A stretch of 64,000 nucleotides of DNA from Kyrpidia tusciae DSM 2912 (GTDB lineage: Bacteria > Bacillota > Bacilli > Kyrpidiales > Kyrpidiaceae): assembly GCF_000092905.1 (NCBI RefSeq), contig NC_014098.1, forward strand, positions 1,612,001 through 1,676,000. The letters are read 5' to 3'. Made by a program: the position numbers and the translations under genes. Each line of letters opens with the position of its first letter. Positions within the stretch are counted from its first letter, which is position 1. The notes beneath the pieces were generated by a model. It saw nothing but the letters and a program-made list of their open reading frames with translations. It searched no databases and was not told the DNA's origin. This document shows, piece after piece, positions 43,373 through 51,857 of the stretch.

Positions 43373-43401
43373 CACCCACCTGCCGCGCAGTGCATAGACT
43401 G
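43373..43401 (+). promoter_or_regulatory. Candidate sigma-K promoter for spoVK
   Basis: CACC (43373-43376), a 16-bp spacer and CATAGACTG (43393-43401) fit mACm-16-CATAnnnTA except for the final base. Spacing and elements are the same as before cotE. Confidence 0.5.
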
Positions 43402-43435
43402 CATCAGCGAGCCGCCCAGAGAGGGGGAGAGCGCC

Positions 43436-44485
43436 GTGAAAAACTCCAGGCGAAGTCCGGGCCATGTGACAGAACAGATCATTCGCCGTTATGTGGAAGG
43501 GGAGCTGGCCCTGGCCGAGGCACTGAGGCAGATGTATGACACACCCCCGCCGGGGAGGAGCAGACACGGCGCGGCGCCGTCCGCGGGCTGCACCCAGCTC
43601 CCCGGTGCCCCCGTCGGGGCAAAAGGGGCGGTATCGCCCGCCTCTCGGGAAGAGCTTTACCGGGAAATGGTGGAGGAGCTCAATCAATTCGTTGGGCTGC
43701 AACGCCTGAAAGACGTTCTCCAGGAAGCGTTCGCCTTCGCGGAAATCCAAAGTCGCAGGCAGGAGTGCCGGCTGAAAGCGGTACCCGTGGTTTGGCATAT
43801 GATCTTTCGCGGCAATCCCGGAACGGGGAAAACCACTATGGCACGATTTGTAGCCAAATGGCTGCACCGGTTCGGGATTCTGAGCAAAGGCCAATTGATC
43901 GAGGTGGAACGCGCCGACCTCGTGGGCGAGTACATCGGCCACACGGCCCAGAAGACCCGGGAACAAATCCAGCGCGCCCTGGGAGGGGTGCTGTTCGTGG
44001 ATGAAGCCTATTCCCTGGCCCGGGGAGGCCCTAAAGATTTTGGCCGAGAGGCGGTCGACACCTTGGTGAAGGCCGCGGAGGACCACCGGACCGACCTGGT
44101 CGTGGTGCTCGCCGGATACCCTCGGGAAATGGAGGCATTCTTACGCCTGAATCCCGGGCTCCCTTCCAGGTTTCCAATCCAATTGCATTTTGACGATTAC
44201 TCGGCCGACGAACTTCTCGCCATCGCCGACCGCATGTTGGCCGAACGGGAGTATCGGCTCTCTCCTGACGCCCGGCGCCGGCTCAGCGCCTGGTTGAGCG
44301 AACAAACCGCCGCGGGAACGTGTTTTGGCAACGCCCGCTTTGGCAACGCCCGCCTGGTCCGCAACGTCTTAGAACGCGCCCTGCGCCGCCAGGCCCACCG
44401 CCTCCTCCGAGAAGGAATCCGGGACCGGGAGGCGTTGATGACTCTTCGGGCCGAGGATTTCATCTGGGAGGTGGGGGAGAGGTGA
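43436..44485 (+). CDS. spoVK: Stage V sporulation protein K (AAA ATPase)
   Basis: AAA+ ATPase of the SpoVK/CbxX type, 349 residues, involved in spore maturation in B. subtilis. Walker A GNPGTGKTT begins at G126; Walker B is VLFVDEAYSL; sensor 1 is VVVLAGYP; sensor 2 is GNARLVRN. The first ~90 residues are a poorly conserved, proline- and glycine-rich extension. The GTG at 43436 has GAGGGGGAGA upstream. A perfect 15-bp tandem duplication (44324-44353) repeats F-G-N-A-R just before sensor 2. The next gene overlaps the stop by 4 bp. Confidence 0.9.
   Translation: MKNSRRSPGHVTEQIIRRYVEGELALAEALRQMYDTPPPGRSRHGAAPSAGCTQLPGAPVGAKGAVSPASREELYREMVEELNQFVGLQRLKDVLQEAFAFAEIQSRRQECRLKAVPVVWHMIFRGNPGTGKTTMARFVAKWLHRFGILSKGQLIEVERADLVGEYIGHTAQKTREQIQRALGGVLFVDEAYSLARGGPKDFGREAVDTLVKAAEDHRTDLVVVLAGYPREMEAFLRLNPGLPSRFPIQLHFDDYSADELLAIADRMLAEREYRLSPDARRRLSAWLSEQTAAGTCFGNARFGNARLVRNVLERALRRQAHRLLREGIRDREALMTLRAEDFIWEVGER
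44324..44353 (+). repeat. 15-bp tandem duplication in spoVK
   Basis: TTTGGCAACGCCCGC occurs twice in direct succession (44324-44338 and 44339-44353) and keeps the reading frame. Confidence 0.9.
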
Positions 44486-45099
44486 GGATACAGGGGACCG
44501 TGGTCGGCATCACCGCCGCTGGAAAAACCATGTTCTGGCTACAACTGGGGGCTCTGCTCGCCGGCCGCAAGCTGCCCATCCGCCGGAAGGATCAGCGGGG
44601 GCGCACCGTCAAGGAGCGGTTAGCCGTGGAAGAAGCCCGCCGGCGGCTGTGCGCCTTCGGGCGGCACAAGACCCAAGAACCGCAATGGGTGGACGCCGCG
44701 GTACGGCGCTGGCACCCCTGGATCACATTGCGGCTTGTCGATACGGCGGGTTTGGTGGCGGATATCCATCCCGACACACAACTTCGACAACATATGGGAG
44801 AGTCTCTTCGGTGTCTGTCGGAGAGCAGGATCTGGTTTCACGTCGTCGACCTCGGGCGCACCGCGGCCCAGGGGTTTCAACTGAGTGATGTCGATCGTAC
44901 GCTGATGGAAGTGGGCAGGCAAACGTCCCATTACGTCGTCATCGGGAACAAAATCGACTTGCCTGGCGCGGCCCGGGCGGCGGAGATGCTTCTGAAACAC
45001 GGGGAGGATATTCCGATCTTCGTGGTGTCGTCTCTTTATCGCACGGGCTTTACACCGGTGGTACAATGGCTGCGAGAGGTCTGTAAACATTCCGCTTGA
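44482..45099 (+). CDS. Small Ras-like GTPase
   Basis: A 205-residue P-loop protein with GTPase signatures: GITAAGKT at residues 9-16 (G1), LVDTAGL (G3, DxxG) and VIGNKIDL (G4, NKxD). The start is a GTG at 44482 overlapping the spoVK stop. The exact family is not recognised. In B. subtilis the gene between spoVK and ynbB is the ribosome-associated GTPase hflX; this protein is half the size and lacks HflX domains, so it is a different GTPase in the same place. A sporulation role is possible from its coupling to spoVK. Confidence 0.78.
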   Translation: MRIQGTVVGITAAGKTMFWLQLGALLAGRKLPIRRKDQRGRTVKERLAVEEARRRLCAFGRHKTQEPQWVDAAVRRWHPWITLRLVDTAGLVADIHPDTQLRQHMGESLRCLSESRIWFHVVDLGRTAAQGFQLSDVDRTLMEVGRQTSHYVVIGNKIDLPGAARAAEMLLKHGEDIPIFVVSSLYRTGFTPVVQWLREVCKHSA

Positions 45100-45200
45100 C
45101 GGACGCCAGATGCAAAGACACCTCGTCACCCGTTTATGATAGAATCCGAAACAAAGGGCTTGGAATTGCGGAGTTCACGGGCCGCGTTATCAGCAATGAG

Positions 45201-46505
45201 GTGAGCACCATTCACACAGAAGGTCCACACAGCGATCGCCAGGAGGATTTCACGCGGATCGCAGAAACAATCGAAGACCGGATTGCCCGGCGCCGCCGCG
45301 CCATTGAACGCACGGCCATGATGAATCAAGAGAGGGTACTGGAAGCCTTTCGGCACTACCGCGTCGCCGATGTGCACCTGCGGGGATCCACGGGTTATGG
45401 GTACAACGACCGGGGCCGCGAAATTCTCGATGGCATCTATGCCCGGGTCTTCGGGGCGGAGGCCGCTTTGGTGCGCCCTCAGATCGTGTCCGGCACCCAT
45501 GCCCTGGCCCTGGCACTGTATGGCGTTCTTCGCCCCGGGGATCGGTTGGTCTATGCAACCGGAGAGCCGTATGACACGTTGCGCACCGTGATCGGGAAGG
45601 GAACCGGTCAAAGTGAGGGTACATTGGTGGAGTGGGGGATAACCTATACACAGGTGGATTTGACATCGGATAACCGGGTGGACCTGGACGCGTTAGAGAA
45701 GGTACTGTCCGCGGTCCCCGTTCGTATGGTGGTGTTGCAGCGCTCCGGGGGTTATTCGGGTCGCCGGGCTCTTTCGGTGGACGAGCTCGAACAGGCCATC
45801 TCCTTGGTCAAGAAAATCCAACCGGAGGCGGTGGTTCTCGTGGACAACTGCTACGGAGAGTTCACCGAAACCCGGGAACCCACTGAAGTTGGGGCAGACT
45901 TGGCCGCGGGCTCGTTGATCAAAAATCCTGGGGGGGGATTGGCGCCCACCGGCGGGTACGTGGTCGGGCGAAAAGATCTCGTCCATGCGGCCGCTTGCCG
46001 CTTGACAGCCCCGGGAGTGGGGGAAGAGGCCGGGCCCACGGGCGCGGAATGGCGCCTGTTTTACCAGGGATTTTTCCTCGCCCCTCACGTGGTTTCCCAA
46101 GCGCTGCAATCCGCGGTGTTCGGTGCCGCCCTCTTTGAAACTTTGGGCTTTCCAACCCAGCCCCGGTGGAATGATCCCCGAAGCGATCTGGTCCAGCAGT
46201 TCGACCTGCCATCGGCGGAGGCCGTGCTGACGTTCTGCCAGGCCATCCAGTCCGCATCTCCGGTGGATTCCTACGTCGTCCTCGAGCCCTGGGCCATGCC
46301 CGGGTATCCCGACCCGGTGGTCATGGCCGCGGGGACTTTCGTCCAAGGCGGATCCCTGGAACTGTCTGCGGATGCCCCCATGCGCCCCCCGTACCGGGTT
46401 TTTGTCCAGGGTGGTTTAACCTACGAACACGGTAAACTTGCTTATCTGCACGCGGCCCGGTCCTTGCGTTCCTCCGGCTTTCTCCCTAAAAGTGAGCGGG
46501 CCTAA
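45201..46505 (+). CDS. ynbB: Methionine gamma-lyase family protein (YnbB)
   Basis: PLP-dependent enzyme of the YnbB / aluminium-resistance group, 434 residues. Landmarks: GYGYNDRGREILD, ALVRPQIVSGTHALALAL, VLVDNCYGEFTE and the PLP-lysine segment AGSLIKNPGGGLAPTGG. The GTG at 45201 is a tentative start; the protein from there aligns in length with YnbB, but the ribosome-binding site is weak, and earlier in-frame codons exist. The physiological reaction is unsettled. The position upstream of glnR-glnA is conserved in Bacilli. Confidence 0.88.
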   Translation: MSTIHTEGPHSDRQEDFTRIAETIEDRIARRRRAIERTAMMNQERVLEAFRHYRVADVHLRGSTGYGYNDRGREILDGIYARVFGAEAALVRPQIVSGTHALALALYGVLRPGDRLVYATGEPYDTLRTVIGKGTGQSEGTLVEWGITYTQVDLTSDNRVDLDALEKVLSAVPVRMVVLQRSGGYSGRRALSVDELEQAISLVKKIQPEAVVLVDNCYGEFTETREPTEVGADLAAGSLIKNPGGGLAPTGGYVVGRKDLVHAAACRLTAPGVGEEAGPTGAEWRLFYQGFFLAPHVVSQALQSAVFGAALFETLGFPTQPRWNDPRSDLVQQFDLPSAEAVLTFCQAIQSASPVDSYVVLEPWAMPGYPDPVVMAAGTFVQGGSLELSADAPMRPPYRVFVQGGLTYEHGKLAYLHAARSLRSSGFLPKSERA

Positions 46506-46506
46506 C

Positions 46507-46558
46507 AGTTACGTTAACTCACATCGAGTTGACAACTTTGCGCCCCTGGGGGTATAAT
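46507..46558 (+). promoter_or_regulatory. glnRA promoter with GlnR operator
   Basis: A -35 TTGACA (46529-46534) and a -10 TATAAT (46553-46558) are spaced by 18 bp. Just upstream, AGTTA-N7-TCACA at 46507-46523 matches the GlnR/TnrA box TGTnA-N7-TnACA with one mismatch. GlnR binding so close to the -35 would repress glnR-glnA when nitrogen is ample, as in B. subtilis. Confidence 0.75.
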
Positions 46559-46642
46559 GAATTAGAAAATCAGTGCATTCCCCGTCCGTGAACCCCGTGG
46601 TCAGTGGTGATCAGTATCGGAAGCCAAAGGGGATGATCGCGT

Positions 46643-47062
46643 ATGTCAGATGATGTGCGGCGCAATTTGGCCCTGTTTCCCATCGGGATCGTACAGAAGT
46701 TGACCGAGTTGAGCGCTAGGCAGATTCGCTATTATGAACAGCAGGGATTGATTCAACCCATTCGCACCAAGGGCAATCAGCGCCTTTTTTCTTTCCGGGA
46801 CGTCGAACGCCTGCTCGAGATCAAGAAACTGATCGATCAAGGTCTGAATATCGCGGGGATTAAAAAGGCCTTGGGACCGGCCGAAAAACCCACCGATGTC
46901 GAAGACCTTCCGAAGGAAGAGCGACTTGCGGTGGAAGGGAATCGCAACCTCACGGACCGGGACTTGCACGAGTTGCTGAAAAAAGAGCTCATCGCCCAAT
47001 TGGAGCGACCGGGTAGACCGGCGTCGCTGATCCAAGGCGAGCTCTCCCGGTTTTTCCGTTAA
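46643..47062 (+). CDS. glnR: Glutamine synthetase repressor GlnR
   Basis: MerR-family DNA-binding repressor of 139 residues. The N-terminal winged helix contains LSARQIRYYEQQGLI and RLFSFRDVERLLEIKKLIDQGLN, which are typical of GlnR/TnrA. The C-terminal tail SLIQGELSRFFR matches the GlnR autoinhibitory tail that is released by feedback-inhibited glutamine synthetase; TnrA tails differ. Upstream is a promoter with a likely operator for its own product, and glnA follows after 77 bp with an intervening hairpin. Confidence 0.94.
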   Translation: MSDDVRRNLALFPIGIVQKLTELSARQIRYYEQQGLIQPIRTKGNQRLFSFRDVERLLEIKKLIDQGLNIAGIKKALGPAEKPTDVEDLPKEERLAVEGNRNLTDRDLHELLKKELIAQLERPGRPASLIQGELSRFFR

Positions 47063-47070
47063 AGAGCGAG

Positions 47071-47106
47071 ACGATTCCCTGTCAGAGGGCGGGGAATCGT
47101 TTTGTT
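47071..47106 (+). terminator. Hairpin between glnR and glnA
   Basis: ACGATTCCC (47071-47079) pairs with GGGAATCGT (47092-47100), followed by TTTGTT. It may act as a partial terminator that sets the glnR to glnA ratio. Confidence 0.6.
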
Positions 47107-47139
47107 ACATATCTGTGAAGAGAAGAAAGGAGTCCATCG

Positions 47140-48480
47140 ATGCCACGCCAGTACACACGCGAAGACATTATGCGAATGGTCAAAGAAGAGAACGTCCGTT
47201 ATATTCGCCTCCAATTTACTGACTTGCTCGGTATTATCAAAAACGTCGAAATCCCGGTGAGTCAGTTGCCCAAAGCCCTGGACAACAAGATCATGTTCGA
47301 CGGTTCGTCGATCGAAGGTTTCGTCCGCATCGAGGAATCGGACATGTATTTGTATCCGGATCTCAACACGTGGCTGATATTTCCCTGGATCGGGGGAGAC
47401 GGAGGGCGAGTGGCTCGGCTGATTTGCGATATTTACCTTCCGGACGGCACCCCCTTCCCCGGAGATCCTCGGGGAATTCTCAAACGAGTCCTGCGCCAAG
47501 CCCAGGACATGGGTTTCTCCACCATGAACGTCGGGCCGGAACCGGAGTTTTTCTTATTTAAGATGGACGAGAGCGGCAGCCCCACCACCGAAGTGAACGA
47601 CCAAGGGGGATACTTTGATCTGGCTCCGGTAGACCTGGGGGAAAACTGCCGCCGGGAGATCGTATTGGCTTTGGAACAGATGGGCTTTGAAATCGAGGCC
47701 TCCCATCACGAGGTGGCGCCTGGCCAGCATGAAATCGACTTTAAATATGCCGATGCCGTGTCGGCGGCGGACAATATCATGACCTTTAAGTTGGTGGTCA
47801 AGACGATCGCCCGGCAGCTCGGTCTGCACGCCACCTTCATGCCAAAACCGGTGTTCGGGATTAACGGATCCGGGATGCACACCCATCAATCTCTGTTCCA
47901 GGGAAGCGAGAATGCGTTCTACGATGAACGGGACGAGTTCGGCCTGAGTGAAACGGCGAAACAGTACCTGGCGGGAATCCTCGCCCATGCCCGGGCGTTC
48001 ACCGCCATCGCCAACCCTACGGTGAACTCTTACAAGCGCTTGGTGCCAGGATACGAGGCGCCGGTTTACATCGCGTGGTCGTTCCAGAATCGGAGCCCCT
48101 TGGTGAGAGTGCCCGCTTCCCGGGGCTTGAGCACCCGGATCGAAGTGCGCAGCCCCGACCCGTCGGCCAATCCGTACCTGGCCTTGGCGGCCATGCTGGC
48201 TGCGGGACTGGATGGGATCCGCAACCGTATGCCCTTGCCGGAACCGGTCAATCGCAACATTTACGTGATGACGGAAAGCGAACGCGTGCAGGCCGGGATT
48301 TTGACGCTGCCTGCCAGTTTGAAAGAAGCTCTGGATGAGCTGAGCCGGGATGAAGTCATCGTCAATGCCCTGGGAGAACACGCGTTTACACATTTTGTCG
48401 AGGCGAAATTGATTGAGTGGGATATGTTCCGCACCGCCGTTCATCCCTGGGAGCGGGACCAGTACTTGAACCTGTATTGA
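47140..48480 (+). CDS. glnA: Glutamine synthetase, type I
   Basis: Dodecameric GSI enzyme making glutamine from glutamate, ammonia and ATP. The 446-residue length and features (FDGSSIEGF, the EPEFFLF catalytic glutamate region, [63 protein letters not shown]) fit the alpha subtype of Firmicutes, which is not adenylylated and is regulated through GlnR. AAAGGAG precedes the ATG at 47140. Confidence 0.97.
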   Translation: MPRQYTREDIMRMVKEENVRYIRLQFTDLLGIIKNVEIPVSQLPKALDNKIMFDGSSIEGFVRIEESDMYLYPDLNTWLIFPWIGGDGGRVARLICDIYLPDGTPFPGDPRGILKRVLRQAQDMGFSTMNVGPEPEFFLFKMDESGSPTTEVNDQGGYFDLAPVDLGENCRREIVLALEQMGFEIEASHHEVAPGQHEIDFKYADAVSAADNIMTFKLVVKTIARQLGLHATFMPKPVFGINGSGMHTHQSLFQGSENAFYDERDEFGLSETAKQYLAGILAHARAFTAIANPTVNSYKRLVPGYEAPVYIAWSFQNRSPLVRVPASRGLSTRIEVRSPDPSANPYLALAAMLAAGLDGIRNRMPLPEPVNRNIYVMTESERVQAGILTLPASLKEALDELSRDEVIVNALGEHAFTHFVEAKLIEWDMFRTAVHPWERDQYLNLY

Positions 48481-48540
48481 TCGGCGCCGTCAAACAAAAG
48501 ACGTGGAAGCTCGCCTTAAGGGTGGCGCGCCGATGGATTG

Positions 48541-48572
48541 AACAACCCCTGCAACATGCTGCAGGGGTTGTT
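48541..48572. terminator. Hairpin between glnA and the cytochrome c gene
   Basis: A perfect 13-bp stem (48541-48553 with 48560-48572) with a 6-nt loop lies between the convergent glnA and cytochrome genes. T runs are short on both strands, so it could serve either. Confidence 0.7.
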
Positions 48573-48593
48573 GCCTAATGATGAAGTTCTGCG

Positions 48594-49001
48594 TTACTTT
48601 TGCTTCGCCAACCATGCAGCCACTTGCTTGACTTGGTCATCGGACTGGAGTCCGCCTTTGGGAGGCATAATCGGTGGATAACCGGCTACCGGCTTCGGAT
48701 CGTTGATATACTCCACCAGTTGCGCCTCGTTCATCTTGCTCCCGATGCCAAGAAGCTTGGGCCCAGTCTGACCTTCCAAATTCGCTCCGTGGCAACTCGC
48801 GCAGGATTGAGAGAAAATCTGTGCGCCCGGGTCGCTCGTATCAACGGGTCCGGAGCCACCCCCTGACTCCGAACCGCTCGCCGTGGCCTCGGTCGACCGT
48901 CCCGTTTGAATGGGGAACCAGTTGGCAAATACTCCGATGATAAAAACGAGGCCGAGAACCACCGGTAGGGCAGCCAGAGTCATGCCTTGCCATCTCTTCA
49001 C
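48594..49001 (-). CDS. Membrane-anchored cytochrome c
   Basis: A 135-residue c-type cytochrome. One N-terminal transmembrane helix (~8-28) serves as anchor, followed by a Gly/Ser-rich linker and a class I heme domain with CASCH (C67, C70, H71) and a methionine ligand, probably M112 in MPPKGG. It resembles the small cytochromes c550/c551 of Bacillus, which shuttle electrons outside the membrane to oxidases. The start is a GTG with AGGAGG upstream. It is convergent with glnA and downstream of lexA on the same strand. Confidence 0.88.
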   Translation of the reverse strand: MKRWQGMTLAALPVVLGLVFIIGVFANWFPIQTGRSTEATASGSESGGGSGPVDTSDPGAQIFSQSCASCHGANLEGQTGPKLLGIGSKMNEAQLVEYINDPKPVAGYPPIMPPKGGLQSDDQVKQVAAWLAKQK

Positions 49002-49058
49002 ACTGACGTCCTCCTGTTCTTAGACTGAGCTGAAACCATCTCTTTTCATTCTACTACT

Positions 49059-49667
49059 TCATCGAATCGAACGGTAGAGACCGATCACGAGGCCGAGAAC
49101 TGTCACATTCTTGTAATAGAGTGGGGCCATGGTGGAATTCTCCGGCTGAAGGCGAATGCGATCTTTCTCCTGGTAGAACCGCTTCACCGTGGCTTCTCCT
49201 TCGTCGGTCATCGCCACCACAATGTCACCGTTCTCGGCGGTGGGCTGCTGGCGAACCACCACCAAGTCCCCATCAAATATCCCGGCCTCAATCATGCTGT
49301 CGCCGACCACTCTGAGCAAGAAAACCGGGTCTCCCCCGGTCCAGGACGCAGGGAGGGGAAAATAATCCTCGATGTTTTCCACAGCGGTGATCGGCAACCC
49401 CGCGGTAACCCGGCCCACCACGGGAGCCATGGTGACAGGCCCGACCGTTTGCGCATCCTCCTCCAAAATTTCAATGGCTCTGGGTTTCGTCGGATCCCGG
49501 CGGATGTACCCCATCTGCTCCAGCCGGCCCAAGTGACGGTGGACCGTGGCACTGGAAGACAAGTTCACCGCCTCGCCGATCTCCCGAACGGAAGGAGGAT
49601 AGCCTTTCTCTCTCACTTCTTTCTTGATGAAATCGAGGATATCCTGCTGCCTTCTTGACAATTTCAC
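49059..49667 (-). CDS. lexA: SOS repressor LexA
   Basis: Represses DNA-damage genes until RecA filaments trigger its self-cleavage. I choose the GTG at 49667 because it has AAGAGG 8 nt upstream and gives [14 protein letters not shown], the usual beginning; an ATG two codons earlier is too close to that site. The 202-residue protein has the winged helix ([22 protein letters not shown]), the Ala-Gly cleavage site A89-G90, catalytic S124 (GDSMIEAG) and K162 (ATVKRF). The likely promoter is 450 bp upstream, beyond a decayed tnpB piece. Confidence 0.95.
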   Translation of the reverse strand: MKLSRRQQDILDFIKKEVREKGYPPSVREIGEAVNLSSSATVHRHLGRLEQMGYIRRDPTKPRAIEILEEDAQTVGPVTMAPVVGRVTAGLPITAVENIEDYFPLPASWTGGDPVFLLRVVGDSMIEAGIFDGDLVVVRQQPTAENGDIVVAMTDEGEATVKRFYQEKDRIRLQPENSTMAPLYYKNVTVLGLVIGLYRSIR

Positions 49668-49749
49668 GAACATCACCTCTTCTCATGGGTGGATCCTGCA
49701 CGGATCTTGCAACCTGGACTCGGAAGCAGCGTTCACCTTTTTGGACATG

Positions 49750-50120
49750 CGCTCGGACGGGTGAACTGGGTTTGGCACGTCGATCTCCGTCTGGAAAGAG
49801 ACGTACCATGCCCGGCCATTTGCGTGGCGTTTCGAATCGTCCCGGCGATGGTCCGGGACTTCACCCACTCGGCCCGGGGCAAGAAGACCTTCGGCCAGAC
49901 ACCCCGCCCGTCCGCATCCCTGGTCGCCAGGTCGAGGTTGATCTGTTTCGGGCGCGGAAAGCGCTGGCCCGCCCCGTCCCGGCTCTTTTTCTTCAATGTC
50001 GGGAAACGCGCCGGGTTAGACAGTCTGAAAGCGGCCTTCAGTGGTTTGTCCAGAAATTCGAGCGTCCATTGCAGGGGATGTACGGATGCACCGGCCCAAA
50101 ATCCGTATTCCTCGCTGTGC
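49750..50120 (-). pseudogene. Decayed tnpB fragment between lexA and its promoter
   Basis: Read on the minus strand from ~50118, one frame gives EEYGFWAG, then HPLQWTLEFLDKPLKAAFR and FPTLKKKSRDG, then VFLPRAEWVK; after a frameshift near 49815 the next frame gives AWYVSFQTEIDVPNPVHPSE. This is the order of blocks in the middle of an IS605-type TnpB (helical part, FPxFKKK, LPKxGWV, WYVSFQxE). No RuvC or zinc-finger part remains. Neither the frames nor a start are usable, so it is a remnant. No recombinase is next to it. The remaining ~80 bp to lexA show no feature. Confidence 0.75.
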
Positions 50121-50124
50121 CTCT

Positions 50125-50164
50125 ATGATACACCCAATCTGCCAAAAAAACAAACGTATATTTG
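50125..50164 (-). promoter_or_regulatory. lexA promoter with LexA box
   Basis: On the minus strand TTGTTT (-35, 50148-50153) and TATCAT (-10, 50125-50130) are 17 bp apart. CAAATATACGTTTG at 50151-50164 matches the SOS box in 11 of 14 positions and overlaps the -35, fitting autoregulation. Transcription would begin near 50118 and cross the tnpB remnant before lexA. Confidence 0.6.
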
Positions 50165-50275
50165 CCGATCTAAAAGGGCCGTTCCTGTCTTCCTCGATCT
50201 GAAAGAGTACCGAGAGTCAGAAAACACCTGCATGCCGCGCTTCATCCTCTTCCCGCAGGCGAGGTTCAAAAACCA

Positions 50276-50304
50276 TTGACACAAACGTTTGTTCCGTGTA
50301 CACT
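50276..50304 (+). promoter_or_regulatory. yneA promoter with LexA box
   Basis: TTGACA (50276-50281) and TACACT (50299-50304) are 17 bp apart. CAAACGTTTGTTCC at 50282-50295 fills the spacer and matches the SOS box in 12 of 14 positions. It drives the LysM gene divergently from lexA. About 170 nt of leader without other features follow. Confidence 0.85.
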
Positions 50305-50474
50305 GGATGCGAACATAAGTTTTGTTCTCGCCCTCGTCTGGGAGGCATACACATGGGGGGACAGGGCTCACTGCATAAAATTGTGTGGGTGTGGGAGAGC
50401 GGGACGAGGAGGGCCCATGGTCAATGGTCCTCCAACACAGGGACACATGGTACAGGGAGAGTGAGGGTGAGGCG

Positions 50475-50882
50475 ATGGGAACACCGCTGAGGGGATTGGC
50501 CGGGGACGAGAGGATGGAGGGGATCAGCCTCCGGGCGAGCCGGGGAAAAGCCCGGAGACAAGCTTGCCTGATCCCGGGTTTTAGCCCGGCCCGGGAAAGC
50601 CTGGCATGGAGCCGGACTGTGCTCGGAATAGGGGTTCTTTTTCTCATGGGGCTGGGGACGGCAGGAGGAGTTTTGTTGCACCACCATCCCCACGCCGAGG
50701 CGGGTGAGGACAGAAGCATCACAGTCCAAGAAGGGGACACCCTGTGGAACATCGCGTCGCGGTATGCGGGCCCCGATGTGGATAGGAGAGAGTGGATCTA
50801 TCAGTTGCGCCAGATGAATCATTTATCAGGAGAAAGTGTCCTTTACCCGGGTATGATTCTTCACTTGCCCTCCGTCCAGTGA
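50475..50882 (+). CDS. yneA: YneA-like SOS cell-division suppressor
   Basis: A 135-residue protein with an N-terminal basic region, one transmembrane helix (~44-62) and a C-terminal LysM peptidoglycan-binding domain (ITVQEGDTLWNIASRY and LYPGMILHLPS). This is the layout of B. subtilis YneA, which is induced by DNA damage and delays septation. The LexA box in its promoter and the divergent lexA gene support the assignment. The ATG at 50475 follows GGGTGAGG; an ATG 39 bp later is an alternative start. Confidence 0.85.
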   Translation: MGTPLRGLAGDERMEGISLRASRGKARRQACLIPGFSPARESLAWSRTVLGIGVLFLMGLGTAGGVLLHHHPHAEAGEDRSITVQEGDTLWNIASRYAGPDVDRREWIYQLRQMNHLSGESVLYPGMILHLPSVQ

Positions 50883-50944
50883 AGGATTTTAGAGGAATGG
50901 GGGAGCGCAAGGTGAGATTTGTGTAGGTTTGGGAGGGTGGAAAA

Positions 50945-51064
50945 ATGAACGCCCGGCATAACGATGAGCGCCAGAACTACAAACTCCGGCGACAGATTCA
51001 ATCCTCGGCCTTGACTCCTGTAAGCTTGAGCGAGTCGACCAACCCACCGGCGGTGGGCAACTGA
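50945..51064 (+). CDS. Possible 39-residue protein
   Basis: ATG at 50945 follows GGGAGGGTGG and opens 39 codons (MNARHNDERQNYKLRRQIQ and a polar tail). Its 3' half overlaps the end of the DsbA-family gene on the other strand. The ribosome-binding site is good, but no family is recognised and composition cannot decide for so short a frame. Confidence 0.3.
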   Translation: MNARHNDERQNYKLRRQIQSSALTPVSLSESTNPPAVGN

Positions 51065-51594
51065 TCGTAGTGATGAACCTCCAACCGACGGTGATCGGCT
51101 TCATAAACCGGGATGGTCCAGATTCGCGCGCCTGCCGCGCGCTGGAAGTCGGCCTCTAACAGCGCGCGATACTTTTCCTGGTCCAGTGTATTCAGATACC
51201 GACTCCCGGATAGACCGGCGGCCTCAGCACACTCTGTCAGTACCCGGCGATCCGACACGTCCAATCCCTTCAAAAACCGGGCATCAAAGACCTGCTGGTG
51301 ATACGCTTCCTCAACACCCTCTTCCCGGGCGTAATACATGCCGGTGAGGGCATCTCGGGTGTCCACTGGCCTCATGAGGCGAATGTCGAGGCCCAGATCT
51401 TCAGAAGCCGCCCGGACATAGCGCTTCACGCCCTCCCGGTAGTCATCGGGTTTGGGCGGGGGAGATGCACCCTCGGGCATGGACCAGGCGACCCATTCGA
51501 TGGATGCGCCGGTCCGTTTTGCGGCCTCCCGCAGGCGATACCGCCCGATATAACAAAACACGCAATTGTAATCGAAATAAGAAGTGATTCGCAT
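50998..51594 (-). CDS. DsbA-family oxidoreductase (FrnE-like)
   Basis: A 198-residue thioredoxin-fold protein starting MRITSYFDYNCVFCYIG, with the active-site CxxC (C11-V-F-C14). The DsbA-type helical insert follows, and the C-terminal part has RIWTIPVYEADHR with the cis-Pro that packs on the active site. There is no signal peptide, so it acts in the cytoplasm like FrnE or 2-hydroxychromene-2-carboxylate isomerase homologues. The ATG at 51594 is chosen by homology to this start; upstream codons lack a ribosome-binding site. Confidence 0.85.
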   Translation of the reverse strand: MRITSYFDYNCVFCYIGRYRLREAAKRTGASIEWVAWSMPEGASPPPKPDDYREGVKRYVRAASEDLGLDIRLMRPVDTRDALTGMYYAREEGVEEAYHQQVFDARFLKGLDVSDRRVLTECAEAAGLSGSRYLNTLDQEKYRALLEADFQRAAGARIWTIPVYEADHRRLEVHHYDQLPTAGGLVDSLKLTGVKAED

Positions 51595-51857
51595 GGTGAA
51601 CACCGCACCCCCGCATCTGGCTACGCCCTCCGTCTGCCTGCCAGAGGGCACTTTCTTCTCGATAGCTTCACTTTACCCGAATTGCGGCCGGGTGGCAAGA
51701 TGGAGCGCAGTTGCCCGATGATAACAATTGGCAATGCTTGTTCTCTGGCTATTGATCCAGCGGGAAAGGTGAGGCTTTTTTGATGGCCCGTTTTGAGTCC
51801 GATAATGTACATTATGTAAACTAAAAAAGCGGGGCAATGCGTTTCAAGGTCTTTCAC

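Noticed and set aside
45096-45140. TTGACG ... TATGAT as a ynbB promoter
   Set aside because: The two elements are 33 bp apart, which is too far for a sigma-A promoter.
46491-46507. AGTGA-N7-TAACA as a GlnR box
   Set aside because: It lies in the ynbB 3' end and further from the promoter; the site at 46507-46523 fits as well and is next to the -35.
49689-50279. Plus-strand open frames between lexA and yneA
   Set aside because: The protein similarity in this stretch is on the minus strand (tnpB blocks); the plus-strand frames show no family pattern and no start signal.
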